Positions 1 to 7,411 of a DNA stretch of 40,291 nt are shown piece after piece. Position 1 is the first letter of the stretch, and each line of letters starts with the position of its first letter. A program made the position numbers and the translations under genes. The stretch is from Methanobacteriota archaeon. GTDB taxonomy: Archaea; Thermoplasmatota; Poseidoniia; Poseidoniales; Poseidoniaceae. Where the stretch lies: the NCBI GenBank assembly GCA_002706065.1, contig PAJM01000008.1, positions 1 to 40,291 of the forward strand, given 5' to 3'. Below the pieces are notes generated by a model. The model did not search any database and had not been told where the DNA came from. It saw only the letters and a list, made by a program, of their open reading frames with translations.

Positions 1-367
1 ATAGGGAGGATGTGTTGGTTCCAAGAATTGCATGCTCCGGAGCCATCTCGTCGAGTTGAGCGAAGACCTTGGCTTTGAGTTCAGGGATTTCAGGAACAGC
101 TTCGATGACGAGATCAACATCGTGGACTGCGGTCTTCATGTCTGGTTCTGCTCGGAGATTCTTAGCCCATGCTTCTTTTTGCTCTGCAGTGGTTTTTCCT
201 CGAGCAATACCTTTGTCCCAGAATGCATCAATACGTTGCATGCCTCGTTCAAGTCCTTCAGGAAATGCATCGTAGAGGGCTGTTGTCCAACCTGCTTGAG
301 CACAGACTTGGGCAATACCTGCGCCCATTGTTCCTGCACCGATGACTGCTACGCGTTCAATCGCCAT
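1..367 (-). CDS. 3-hydroxyacyl-CoA dehydrogenase, N-terminal part (runs off window)
   Basis: Only the first 122 codons are in the window; the gene continues beyond base 1. The translation opens MAIERVAVIGAGTMGAGIAQ, the dinucleotide-binding GxGxMGxGIA loop of the FadB/Hbd NAD-binding domain. It continues with a DLVIEAVPE strand and the ILGTNTSSL segment that carries the conserved Asn/Thr/Ser region of this family. Family members oxidise 3-hydroxyacyl-CoA to 3-oxoacyl-CoA with NAD+. Whether this is a short 3-hydroxybutyryl-CoA dehydrogenase or part of a longer fusion cannot be told. The ATG overlaps the end of the upstream transporter gene by 11 nt, so the two are probably co-transcribed. Confidence 0.9.
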   Translation of the reverse strand, partial: MAIERVAVIGAGTMGAGIAQVCAQAGWTTALYDAFPEGLERGMQRIDAFWDKGIARGKTTAEQKEAWAKNLRAEPDMKTAVHDVDLVIEAVPEIPELKAKVFAQLDEMAPEHAILGTNTSSL

Positions 368-1301
368 GATTTGTCCCAGTTGCTTGGGCTTCATCATGCT
401 TATCGCTCTGAGCGATGGCGACACCACCGACGATGAGGACGAATGCGATGAGGAGAGAGAGGCCGAGTTTCTCACCGATGAGAATGACGCCTCCAAGAAT
501 TCCAAACGGTGGTACGAGGTAGACATAGAGTGCTGATTTCGCTGCTCCAATTGTCCGGATCCCCTCTGCGAACCAAACATAGGCGATGACTGTTGAAAAG
601 ACGGCAAGGAAGACAATGCTTGCAATGATTTCCAAGTTGAATGTGGGCCATCCCTCATCGATGATTTCGTATCCAGCCCATGGGGTGAGAATGAACAGTC
701 CAACGACAGATGCCCAAACGGTCAATTCCAAGGGAGAGAGCGGTTGTTGAGAATCTGAGGTTGTCGTCGTCATAGCTTTCTTCATAAAAATGGTTGAAGA
801 TGCCCAGGCTCCTGCTGAGAGAATGATGAGTATGTTCCCAAGAATACGTTCATCGATTGGTATGTCGACGTTTGGTGAATAGACGAAGAGAATAGCAACG
901 CCAGTGAGGGCGATGATAAGTCCAGCTCCGAGTCGCTTCGTCATTTTCTCGCCAAGGAACGGAATGGCGAGTAAGGCTGTAATGATTGGATTGAAGGTGA
1001 TCATAAGTGATGCATCACCTGCTGCTGTGAAACGCATTCCATACATGAAGAAGGCTTGATAGAGAAACGTTGAGAAAAAACCGATGTAGAGCAAACGTTT
1101 CCATTCTTCTTTGGTTGGAATACGGAACATTCCCGTCATCTTTAGCCAGATGAGGAACATGGATACTGCAATGATGTAGCGAATCCAAGCAGCAGTAATC
1201 GGTGGGAAATCATCCAATGATATGACTCGTCCGGCTGTCCAACCAAGTCCCCAAATCATTGCAACAACAAGCAGTTTGAGGTGTGTTGCAGAATTTTTCA
1301 T
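357..1301 (-). CDS. EamA/DMT-family membrane transporter
   Basis: The 314-aa protein is almost wholly hydrophobic, with about ten predicted membrane helices in two EamA-type halves. The first half begins LLVVAMIWGLGWTAGRVIS and the second LSAGAWASSTIFMKKAM. Family length is about 300 aa. DMT/EamA proteins are metabolite exporters or importers; the substrate cannot be read from sequence. Its ATG overlaps the stop of the preceding gene as ATGA, and its end overlaps the start of the hydroxyacyl-CoA dehydrogenase gene, so it sits mid-operon. Location beside oxygenase and acyl-CoA genes hints at transport of an organic acid or related metabolite (inference only). Confidence 0.88.
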   Translation of the reverse strand: MKNSATHLKLLVVAMIWGLGWTAGRVISLDDFPPITAAWIRYIIAVSMFLIWLKMTGMFRIPTKEEWKRLLYIGFFSTFLYQAFFMYGMRFTAAGDASLMITFNPIITALLAIPFLGEKMTKRLGAGLIIALTGVAILFVYSPNVDIPIDERILGNILIILSAGAWASSTIFMKKAMTTTTSDSQQPLSPLELTVWASVVGLFILTPWAGYEIIDEGWPTFNLEIIASIVFLAVFSTVIAYVWFAEGIRTIGAAKSALYVYLVPPFGILGGVILIGEKLGLSLLIAFVLIVGGVAIAQSDKHDEAQATGTNHGD

Positions 1302-1834
1302 TCAAACCGCTCCAAGCCGAGCTGGAGGATTCGGGCTCGTGGAAGACCGATCTCCGGCAGGCCGTGGGCTGGGGCATACTGTTTGAGTCCTTCTAAGCGT
1401 TGGACGTACAATCCGTAGGATGCGATGTCGTTTTGATCGAATGGCGTTGGTACGCCCATTCGGGTCAATGTTTCGCATGCCTTCTGAGAGTAAATTGGAT
1501 AGACGTTGGTCGAAAAGTGCATCCATTGTGACAATCGAACGGTGTCGATGTTGTCGAGTGAAAGAATGTGCTCAAGCAGGTTGACTTTCGGGTAGGCGAT
1601 GGTTCGTAGTGCCATCAAGACTTCATTTTCAAGGTCGTCGTTCCATACAAGCGGGGTGTTGTCTGCCCATCCGTCTGCGATGTTGAGATGTTCAAGAGAG
1701 CGTTCCGATTCGATGGCGAAGAGAGCATCGACGTACGGTTTGTCTTCGTAAGCATCTTCGACAAGTTGAGGCAAGTTGTCGTAGAAACGCTCAACCATAT
1801 CGGCATGAATACCGAACAATTCGACTGGAATCAT
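1298..1834 (-). CDS. Uncharacterised 178-aa protein downstream of the BoxB-like oxygenase gene
   Basis: I do not recognise the family with confidence. The protein is soluble, acidic and tryptophan-containing, without signal peptide or membrane helix. A central stretch HFSTNVYPIYSQKACETL resembles the '(Y/F)PIYD' helix seen in several helix-hairpin-helix or DNA-glycosylase-like proteins, but this is weak. ATG at 1834 lies 11 nt after the upstream stop; an in-frame TTG at 1849 overlaps that stop (TTGA) and would add five residues. The end overlaps the transporter start by 4 nt. Tight coupling to the oxygenase gene suggests a shared pathway. Confidence 0.7.
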   Translation of the reverse strand: MIPVELFGIHADMVERFYDNLPQLVEDAYEDKPYVDALFAIESERSLEHLNIADGWADNTPLVWNDDLENEVLMALRTIAYPKVNLLEHILSLDNIDTVRLSQWMHFSTNVYPIYSQKACETLTRMGVPTPFDQNDIASYGLYVQRLEGLKQYAPAHGLPEIGLPRARILQLGLERFE

Positions 1835-1845
1835 AGAAATCCCAC

Positions 1846-3006
1846 TCAAGCGTTAGCGCCGATACCAGACTCGAGTTGTCGAGCCGAAAGTGGCTTGTTT
1901 TCGATCCATTCGAGCTTGAAGTACTCCTTGAGTGCTTCTTCATCTTCTGCGGTTGGGAGAATGGTACGAATGTATTCGTTCCACTCATCATCACTGCCTT
2001 CGAATTTTTCTCCGTGGACGGTGTAGCGCATTCCTTTGCAGTCACCGATGTCTCGGTTGAAGTTCTCGTGGGCGACGTAGAATTGTGTTGCTCCTTCTTT
2101 TTGGTAACCGTTGAGTTTGTTGACTTCTCGGACGATTTCGTCGTGGTAGTGGCCACGAGCTTCTTGGTTGAGGACTTCCTTGTCAACACCAATTTCAGCA
2201 TCCTGCTTCTTTCGTTCATCCCAGCGTCCCTTTATTCCCCAGACGTATGCCCAGTGAGCAGAGGACGAGGAGTCAACGCCGAACAAGTCGTGTGCAGTTG
2301 AGACCCACTTGTTCATGTAACGCTGGAGCATGTCTTGTGGAATAACTCCAGCCTTGATGATTCGACGCAATCCGTTCGATCCTGTTCCCAGGTGGAAGGA
2401 TTCTTCCTTGAGCATTGGGCCCATGCTTGCAGCAAGAGGCTTGAATGCAGAGGTCGAGAGCATACCGAGCTGGAATTTTCCATCACGATCGACAAACATG
2501 GTGTAGTTGAAGAAATCCAACCAGTGTGGCATAGGGCGGTTGAATGCACCGAGCAAGCGGTCGCCATCCTGTGCGTTTCGCTCGAGGAGTTTCTGAGCCT
2601 CACGTCGTCCTTGTTGTCCGAAGTAGGTCATGAGCAGGTAAGCCATCTGCCAGCCGTGGCGTTGTTCTTCAGCCATGATTCGAGCAGCAGCGTATCGATC
2701 GTAATCGGTTGGTGCTGTTGCGAGGAGGTGGCGTTGTTGTTCAACGGAAGCGAATTCTGTGTCGCCTTGAACGGTGATCATGGTAACGAGAGCGTCACGC
2801 ATGCTTTGGTGCGGAACTTGAAGTGAACGTTCCCACTTCTTTCGTCCAGCGTAGTCACCAAATTCGATTTCGTCGCCTGCTCGGTCCCAGTCGAAGAGAA
2901 TTGAGAGGTCAAAGTCACCAAGCCATTCTCGGTCGAATCCGACGCGATCTTGCCATTCGCCAAAGTTTGCAATCCAGTCATCCCATGTATTCGGTAGGTT
3001 GTCCAT
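1846..3006 (-). CDS. BoxB/PaaA-like diiron oxygenase (phenylacetic-acid-catabolic / benzoyl-CoA epoxidase family)
   Basis: The 386-aa ferritin-like protein resembles BoxB, the oxygenase component that epoxidises benzoyl-CoA. Diiron-ligand motifs are visible: a Glu/His-rich helix TEFASVEQQRH (about 83-93), ExxH in AEEQRH (E114, H117) and ExxH in KEESFH (E202, H205). The segments PTDYDRYAAARIMAEEQRH and LGAFNRPMPHWLDFF have the family spacing. BoxB is usually about 470 aa, so this is a shorter relative and its substrate may differ. No BoxA reductase or BoxC lies nearby. An upstream ATG at 3063 would add 19 unlikely residues. The ATG at 3006 is preferred because a TATA-like box lies about 25-32 nt upstream, consistent with leaderless translation. 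The HTH_10 gene lies directly upstream. Confidence 0.8.
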   Translation of the reverse strand: MDNLPNTWDDWIANFGEWQDRVGFDREWLGDFDLSILFDWDRAGDEIEFGDYAGRKKWERSLQVPHQSMRDALVTMITVQGDTEFASVEQQRHLLATAPTDYDRYAAARIMAEEQRHGWQMAYLLMTYFGQQGRREAQKLLERNAQDGDRLLGAFNRPMPHWLDFFNYTMFVDRDGKFQLGMLSTSAFKPLAASMGPMLKEESFHLGTGSNGLRRIIKAGVIPQDMLQRYMNKWVSTAHDLFGVDSSSSAHWAYVWGIKGRWDERKKQDAEIGVDKEVLNQEARGHYHDEIVREVNKLNGYQKEGATQFYVAHENFNRDIGDCKGMRYTVHGEKFEGSDDEWNEYIRTILPTAEDEEALKEYFKLEWIENKPLSARQLESGIGANA

Positions 3007-3030
3007 GTTGAGCACACGGGCGGGTCTACC

Positions 3031-3064
3031 TTGAATACATTGCGAACATGTTCGCACGAACATG
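3031..3064 (-). promoter_or_regulatory. TATA-like box plus 16-bp perfect palindrome and second half-site
   Basis: TGCGAACATGTTCGCA (3041-3056) is a perfect 16-bp palindrome. The 8-mer CGAACATG occurs at 3043-3050 and again at 3057-3064, one and a half helical turns along. On the minus strand a TATA-like TGTATTCA lies at 3038-3031, about 25 nt upstream of the oxygenase ATG. The palindrome is immediately upstream of that box, a usual place for an activator or repressor site. The likely binder is the adjacent HTH_10 protein (inference). Confidence 0.6.
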
Positions 3065-3069
3065 TGCGC

Positions 3070-3693
3070 TTACGGTGATTTACGCCGAATTTCCTCTGCC
3101 ATGTCGTTCATGATTCGGCTCTCTATGCGTTGAAGCATAGCGGAAAGAGTGGATTTTGCCATATCCATTGCTGCCGCTAATTTACTCAATGATGTCCTTC
3201 GAGGAACATCATAGTACCCCTCTCGGAGTGCAGCGTCGAAAATTTGTCGCTGACGGGAAGTGAGAAGAGTTGCACCGCTGTTCCGTGTTGACGTCAATCG
3301 GAATGGAATGTTTTCCCTGGTCAACTCAGAGAGCAATTGCCGAGCCTGCTCAGGTGTGCAGACAAAGGTCCAGTCGACCCATCCATCGTGGACTTCAAAC
3401 GGAGATCGTGGAACGACACCAACAATTCTCAATGGTCGGACAAAGCCTCCACCTCCACTGGCAATATCGACAGCAAAGCGTTGATTTCCTAACGAGCGAA
3501 CTTCATCAATTCCTGGATGTGCTTCCAATGCAAATTCAACATCGTCGTTGGCTGAGAGTGTTGCCGTTCCTCTTCCCTTGCCGAGAGGCATCGTTTCTTC
3601 GATTCGGAGAACGAGGGATGGAAGGGAACGAGATACATCCCCCGACCAGTGGCCTTCTGGAAGCCGAACTTGGATGCGGACGTGTTGAGACAT
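3070..3693 (-). CDS. HTH_10 (Bat-type) transcriptional regulator
   Basis: The 207-aa protein ends in a bacterio-opsin-activator-type helix-turn-helix. It has LLTSRQRQIFDAALREGYYD, then PRRTSLSKLAAAMDMAKSTLSAML, the typical archaeal 'LT.RQ.e.l..A...GYyd.PR..tl.elA..lgis.st.s..lrr' layout. The N-terminal about 140 residues form an alpha/beta sensing region with no recognised ligand site. Start ATG at 3693 lies just past the glpX stop; a longer in-frame start at 3759 would overlap glpX by 62 nt and is rejected. The gene sits immediately upstream of the oxygenase gene, with the palindromic site in the 60-nt gap, so local control of that gene is the simplest reading. Confidence 0.85.
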   Translation of the reverse strand: MSQHVRIQVRLPEGHWSGDVSRSLPSLVLRIEETMPLGKGRGTATLSANDDVEFALEAHPGIDEVRSLGNQRFAVDIASGGGGFVRPLRIVGVVPRSPFEVHDGWVDWTFVCTPEQARQLLSELTRENIPFRLTSTRNSGATLLTSRQRQIFDAALREGYYDVPRRTSLSKLAAAMDMAKSTLSAMLQRIESRIMNDMAEEIRRKSP

Positions 3694-3697
3694 AGAA

Positions 3698-4651
3698 TCA
3701 CAATGGTCGACGAGTCGAGAATTGTTCAACAGTTTTTGCTTGAACATCGATAAGTTCACTGTGGGTGATGGTGTAATCTTCGCCTATCTCTGCAGCTGGT
3801 AGGTAACCATCGCACACACCGGATGCAGCAAAAATAGCATCTTCGGATCGACACAAATCATGCGCTTTCCAAAGTCGAGTCAAGTCATCATCGATCATTT
3901 CCCCGGCACGTGCTTCTTCCTCAGGCGAACGGAAGACGAGCCTTCCTTCGAAGACGCCACCAAGTCCGCGTATGGCTGCAGCGGAAATCACACCCTCTGG
4001 TGCAGCACCAATGCCCATGAGCAGGTCAAACGGACCATCATCCTTTGCTGCCCATATAGCGCCGGACACATCACCGTCTCCGAGCAGTTCGAGTTGTGCA
4101 CCAGATGTTCTGATTTCTTTGAACAGGTCGGTATGTCGTTCCCGATCGAGAGCGACGACGTTAACCTCGCTGATGGGCTTGTCCAAAGCATGAGCGGTCT
4201 GTTCGAGGTTGTAGGCGACCGTTCCCTCAAGAGAGATGTGGCCTGCAAGTCGCGGTCCTGCTGCAATTTTGTTCATGTAACAATCAGGAGCGTGGAGAAG
4301 TGTTCCCCTCGGTGCGGCTGCAAGTACGGCGATTGAATTGGGTTGGTCATAGGCGCAATTGTTGGTGCATTCAAGTGGATCGACAGCGATATCGATGCGA
4401 GGGACTCCTTCAACTCCAACAGCACTACCAAGTTCTTCTCCGATAAAGAGCATAGGAGCCTCGTCTCGCTCACCTTCTCCTATTGCGACTCGACCATCGA
4501 ACGGTACGGCATCGAATGTCTTGCGCATCGCTTCGACTGCTGCATCGTCAGCAGCATTCTTGTCCCCTTTTCCTCGCCATGCGGAACTCGCAATTGCAGC
4601 TTGGTCAACAGCTTCTAGGAAGTGCTTAGCGAGGTCGGCGGTGCTGCTCAT
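3698..4651 (-). CDS. glpX: Class II fructose-1,6-bisphosphatase
   Basis: The 317-aa protein hydrolyses fructose-1,6-bisphosphate to fructose-6-phosphate in gluconeogenesis. It carries the GlpX hallmarks: WRGKGDKNAADDAAVEAMR, the metal-binding GEGERDEAPML, the DPLECTNNCA phosphate-site motif and the GAAPEGVISAAAIRGLGG loop. Length matches the usual 320-335 aa. The in-frame TTG at 4705 overlaps the helicase stop and would add 18 unconserved residues; ATG at 4651 aligns with the E. coli GlpX N-terminus and is chosen. It lies between a helicase gene and an HTH_10 gene on one strand. A class I aldolase gene at 9571 supplies the preceding pathway step but is on the other strand. Confidence 0.93.
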   Translation of the reverse strand: MSSTADLAKHFLEAVDQAAIASSAWRGKGDKNAADDAAVEAMRKTFDAVPFDGRVAIGEGERDEAPMLFIGEELGSAVGVEGVPRIDIAVDPLECTNNCAYDQPNSIAVLAAAPRGTLLHAPDCYMNKIAAGPRLAGHISLEGTVAYNLEQTAHALDKPISEVNVVALDRERHTDLFKEIRTSGAQLELLGDGDVSGAIWAAKDDGPFDLLMGIGAAPEGVISAAAIRGLGGVFEGRLVFRSPEEEARAGEMIDDDLTRLWKAHDLCRSEDAIFAASGVCDGYLPAAEIGEDYTITHSELIDVQAKTVEQFSTRRPL

Positions 4652-4701
4652 GTTCGTCCCAATCCGAGATTGGACATATGCCTTTTCGCTTGTTTTGATG
4701 C

Positions 4702-6384
4702 TCAACGACGACGGTTTGGACGTCCCTGACGACCTTTACCACGAGAATTATGCCTGCCGCCGGGCCCTTTCCGTCCCCCACCTTGGCGTCCTCCTCCATG
4801 GCGACGTTGAGACGGATGTCGGCCCTCAGGTTGGAAGGTCCAATCGTCACTTCGACGAGGCCGAACATATCGATGGCCGACTCGCTCCTGCTCCAAATCC
4901 CTGACGAGTTGATCAATAAATTCCTCTGGAAGTTCGACAGCAGTAATCTTGTCGAGCATTTCAATGCGCCCAACGCAGGCATCCGGTAGGTTACCAACGC
5001 GATAGACCATACCAGTGATCGCACCACGTTCGATTCCATCCATCGCTCCCAAACCAAGGACCAGTGCCGCTTTTGGACCATTGTCGCTTTTGTTCACCTG
5101 CGGTACGACTTCCGCATTGGATTCTGATGATGAACCTAGGAGTTTAGATAGGGCTGCAATTGCTACATCTTCAGCACTCATGCCAGCATTCTTCGCTTCA
5201 TTGAACGTATCGAGCGCATTCTGTTGAGGTTCAATTTCGCTGAATTCTTCGATCAATTGTACGCGTTGAATGTGGTCGATGTCTTTCTGAGTTGGTATTT
5301 CCATCCGTTCGAGTTGGCCAGCCTTCTTCTCGATTCGCTTGATGTGACGGACGGCACGATTTCCAACCAGCAAGACACTTCTTCCAGTACGCCCTGCTCG
5401 CCCAGTACGGCCAACTCGGTGGATGTAGGTGTCATCGTCTGTCGGCAAGTCATCTTGAAGCACCAAGTCTACACGGTCCACGTCGATTCCTCGTGCAGCA
5501 ACATCGGTTGCTACCAACACATTGGTTCGACCTTCGCGGAATCGGTTCATGACCCGTGTTCTCTCAGCTTGAGACATTCCGCCGTGAAGGGCTTCGGCAC
5601 CTTTCGGACGAAGAATATCGGCAACGGTCTCAACTCTGTTTCGAGTCTTGCAGAAGACAATGGTTGCACTTGGTTGCCAGGCGAGAAGGAGTTTTTCGAT
5701 TGCATCAACGCGTTGTTTGAGCGTAGAAATCATCACAAATTGTTTGACAAGACTTGGTGGTCGTTCCTCCTTCCCTGACGCTCGTATCTGCTCCGGTTCT
5801 TCGAGAATTCGGTTAGCAAGCTTTTGAACGTGCTTTGGCATCGTCGCCGAGAAGAGGAGGGTCTGGTGGTCTGGATTCATTTGCTCGACAATGTATTCCA
5901 AATCATCGGCAAATCCCATGCTCAACATTTCGTCTGCTTCGTCCAAAACCAGAACATCGTATTGATTGAGGTCAACGTTGCCTCGCTCCATGTGATCGCA
6001 TATGCGTCCCGGCGTAGCAACAAGAATGGCTTCTGGCCATTCGGTCAGTTGTTGAATTTGCTTTTTCATTGAAGCCCCTCCAATGAGTGCTGTAGCGATG
6101 TTGTCAAGCCCACTCAAGCGTTCGATCTCATTGACAACTTGGAGCGCGAGTTCTCGCGTGGGGCAGATGATGACACCTGGGCGGTGGGTTTGAAGAATGG
6201 GCAACACAAAAGCCGCCGTCTTTCCAGTTCCGGTTCGAGCGGTTGCAAGGACATCTTTTCCTTCAATCGCAGGAGGGATGGCCATTGCTTGAACAGGTGT
6301 AGCAACCTCGTACCCCAGTGCATCCAATCGGTCGAGGAGGTGAGCATCGAGGTTGAGGCTCTCAAAAGTGGTCGATTCGGACAT
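4702..6384 (-). CDS. DEAD-box RNA helicase with DbpA/DeaD-type C-terminal RNA-binding domain
   Basis: This 560-aa ATP-dependent RNA helicase shows the full motif set in order. There is a Q-motif region (FESLNLDAHLL to TPVQAMAIP), motif I ARTGTGKT, PTRELA, TPGR, DEAD in VLDEADEML, SAT in FSATMP, and ARGIDVDRV plus HRVGRTGRAGRTG in the second RecA lobe. After residue about 440 comes a DbpA-like RNA-binding domain (GAITGMVYRVGNLPDACVGRIEM). The last 40 residues are an Arg/Gly/His-rich basic tail. It resembles bacterial cold-shock DeaD/CshA proteins, which help ribosome assembly and unwind mRNA. Start is ATG 6384; the upstream in-frame start at 6393 is GTG. Confidence 0.95.
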   Translation of the reverse strand: MSESTTFESLNLDAHLLDRLDALGYEVATPVQAMAIPPAIEGKDVLATARTGTGKTAAFVLPILQTHRPGVIICPTRELALQVVNEIERLSGLDNIATALIGGASMKKQIQQLTEWPEAILVATPGRICDHMERGNVDLNQYDVLVLDEADEMLSMGFADDLEYIVEQMNPDHQTLLFSATMPKHVQKLANRILEEPEQIRASGKEERPPSLVKQFVMISTLKQRVDAIEKLLLAWQPSATIVFCKTRNRVETVADILRPKGAEALHGGMSQAERTRVMNRFREGRTNVLVATDVAARGIDVDRVDLVLQDDLPTDDDTYIHRVGRTGRAGRTGRSVLLVGNRAVRHIKRIEKKAGQLERMEIPTQKDIDHIQRVQLIEEFSEIEPQQNALDTFNEAKNAGMSAEDVAIAALSKLLGSSSESNAEVVPQVNKSDNGPKAALVLGLGAMDGIERGAITGMVYRVGNLPDACVGRIEMLDKITAVELPEEFIDQLVRDLEQERVGHRYVRPRRSDDWTFQPEGRHPSQRRHGGGRQGGGRKGPGGRHNSRGKGRQGRPNRRR

Positions 6385-6405
6385 ATTGCACACCGCTAGG
6401 CGTGC

Positions 6406-6425
6406 CCAGCAGTTCGACGTGCTGG
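6406..6425 (-). other. Small inverted repeat in the helicase 5' region
   Basis: CCAGCA (6406-6411) pairs with TGCTGG (6420-6425) around an 8-nt loop, just upstream of the helicase start. If transcribed it would be a 6-bp hairpin in the leader. A TATA-like CTTAAAC on the minus strand lies just upstream at about 6432-6439. Helicase mRNAs of the DeaD type are often controlled through their leaders, but nothing more can be read here. Confidence 0.3.
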
Positions 6426-6485
6426 CATCTCTCGTTTAAGCGCGCCCTATGCGAATGGGGAAATGATTCGGTTTCTCAGCGAGGT

Positions 6486-6938
6486 TCATCCTTTTCGCTT
6501 TTCAAGGATTTTTTGATCGGTAATCATTGCAGTCGGATACTGTCCTGCATCGTCTTTCTCGAACGATTTGATCATATCGAGGACACACAGGAGTCCTGCA
6601 CTGACCCCAGTCATTGCTTCCATCTCAATCCCAGTTTTGTAGTGAGCGGAAACATGAACTGTACAACGCAGGGCCAATTCTTCCCATTCCCAATCGACTT
6701 TGCAGCCCTCGAGTGGTATAGGATGGCAGTGAGGAATGATTCGAGGAGTTTCCTTGACGGCTTGTATGGCTGCAATGGTTGACGCTTCGAGGACGTCCCC
6801 CTTTTTCACCATCTTGTCGACAATCGCTTGCTTTGTTTCTGACTTGAGATGTAGGGTTCCTGTTGCTGACGCCGTTCGTTCGACGATCGGTTTGGAGCCA
6901 ATCTCAACTATGCCTTGTATTTCCTTCTTCATCTTCAT
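6486..6938 (-). CDS. moaC: Cyclic pyranopterin monophosphate synthase MoaC
   Basis: The 150-aa enzyme acts in molybdenum-cofactor synthesis, turning the cyclised GTP product of MoaA into cyclic pyranopterin monophosphate. Visible signatures are KPIVERTASATG, the KGDVLE segment, the active-site IPHCHPIPLEGC and GIEMEAMTGVSAGLL. Length fits the family. The ATG at 6938 overlaps the moaE stop (ATGA); the in-frame start at 6956 would overlap moaE by 22 nt and is less likely. It forms a two-gene unit with moaE. Confidence 0.95.
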   Translation of the reverse strand: MKMKKEIQGIVEIGSKPIVERTASATGTLHLKSETKQAIVDKMVKKGDVLEASTIAAIQAVKETPRIIPHCHPIPLEGCKVDWEWEELALRCTVHVSAHYKTGIEMEAMTGVSAGLLCVLDMIKSFEKDDAGQYPTAMITDQKILEKRKG

Positions 6939-7360
6939 CCCAATCCTGCTTTCCATGTTGACCCTGTGGAGGTTACTTCACGTTTCCACAGAGGTGCCTG
7001 TTTTTTGAGTTCATCGATAAGCCATTCACAGGCTTGAAATGCCTCTTTTCGATGTGGACTTGCAACGTGAATGCTAACGATTGATTCCTGAGGTTCAACC
7101 CTGCCGATGCGGTGCGCCATTGCTACGGAGAGCGTTCCAAACATGTCGCAGGCTTTGTGAGCAAGCCCTTCAAGCACAGGGCCAAGTTTTTCCTGCCATG
7201 CGTCAAACTCGAGGGCGTAGACTTCGGCTTCACCTTCCGTCCCTCGCGTGATTCCAAGAAATGAAACAATAGCACCGCATCCCTTTGTATCAAGTTCCAT
7301 ACGCAGGGCATCGTGATCAAGTGTGTTTAGGGCTTCATGGATGATGATTTGGCGCCCCAT
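6935..7360 (-). CDS. moaE: Molybdopterin synthase catalytic (large) subunit MoaE
   Basis: The 141-aa protein is the large subunit of molybdopterin synthase, which with thiocarboxylated MoaD converts cPMP to molybdopterin. It shows GAIVSFLGITRG at the N-terminus, AMAHRIGRV in the middle, and the SPHRKEAFQACEWLIDELKK and APLWKRE segments with the catalytic lysines. No MoaD gene is next to it. ATG 7360 gives the usual family length; ATG 7381 would add seven residues and has a weak TATA-like box at the right distance, so the start is uncertain. It is divergent from the flavoprotein gene at 7412. Confidence 0.93.
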   Translation of the reverse strand: MGRQIIIHEALNTLDHDALRMELDTKGCGAIVSFLGITRGTEGEAEVYALEFDAWQEKLGPVLEGLAHKACDMFGTLSVAMAHRIGRVEPQESIVSIHVASPHRKEAFQACEWLIDELKKQAPLWKREVTSTGSTWKAGLG

Positions 7361-7411
7361 GATGATGCGAAGCGAGCGCATGATTCAAGGGTAACGGCTC
7401 AATGGGCTATC

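Noticed and set aside
1876-2301. 141-codon plus-strand frame opposite the oxygenase gene
   Set aside because: Shadow frame with a Val/Phe-rich, low-complexity translation; the minus-strand frame has clear family motifs.
4359-4904. 181-codon plus-strand frame opposite glpX and the helicase
   Set aside because: Ser/Arg/Pro-rich shadow of two confidently assigned genes.
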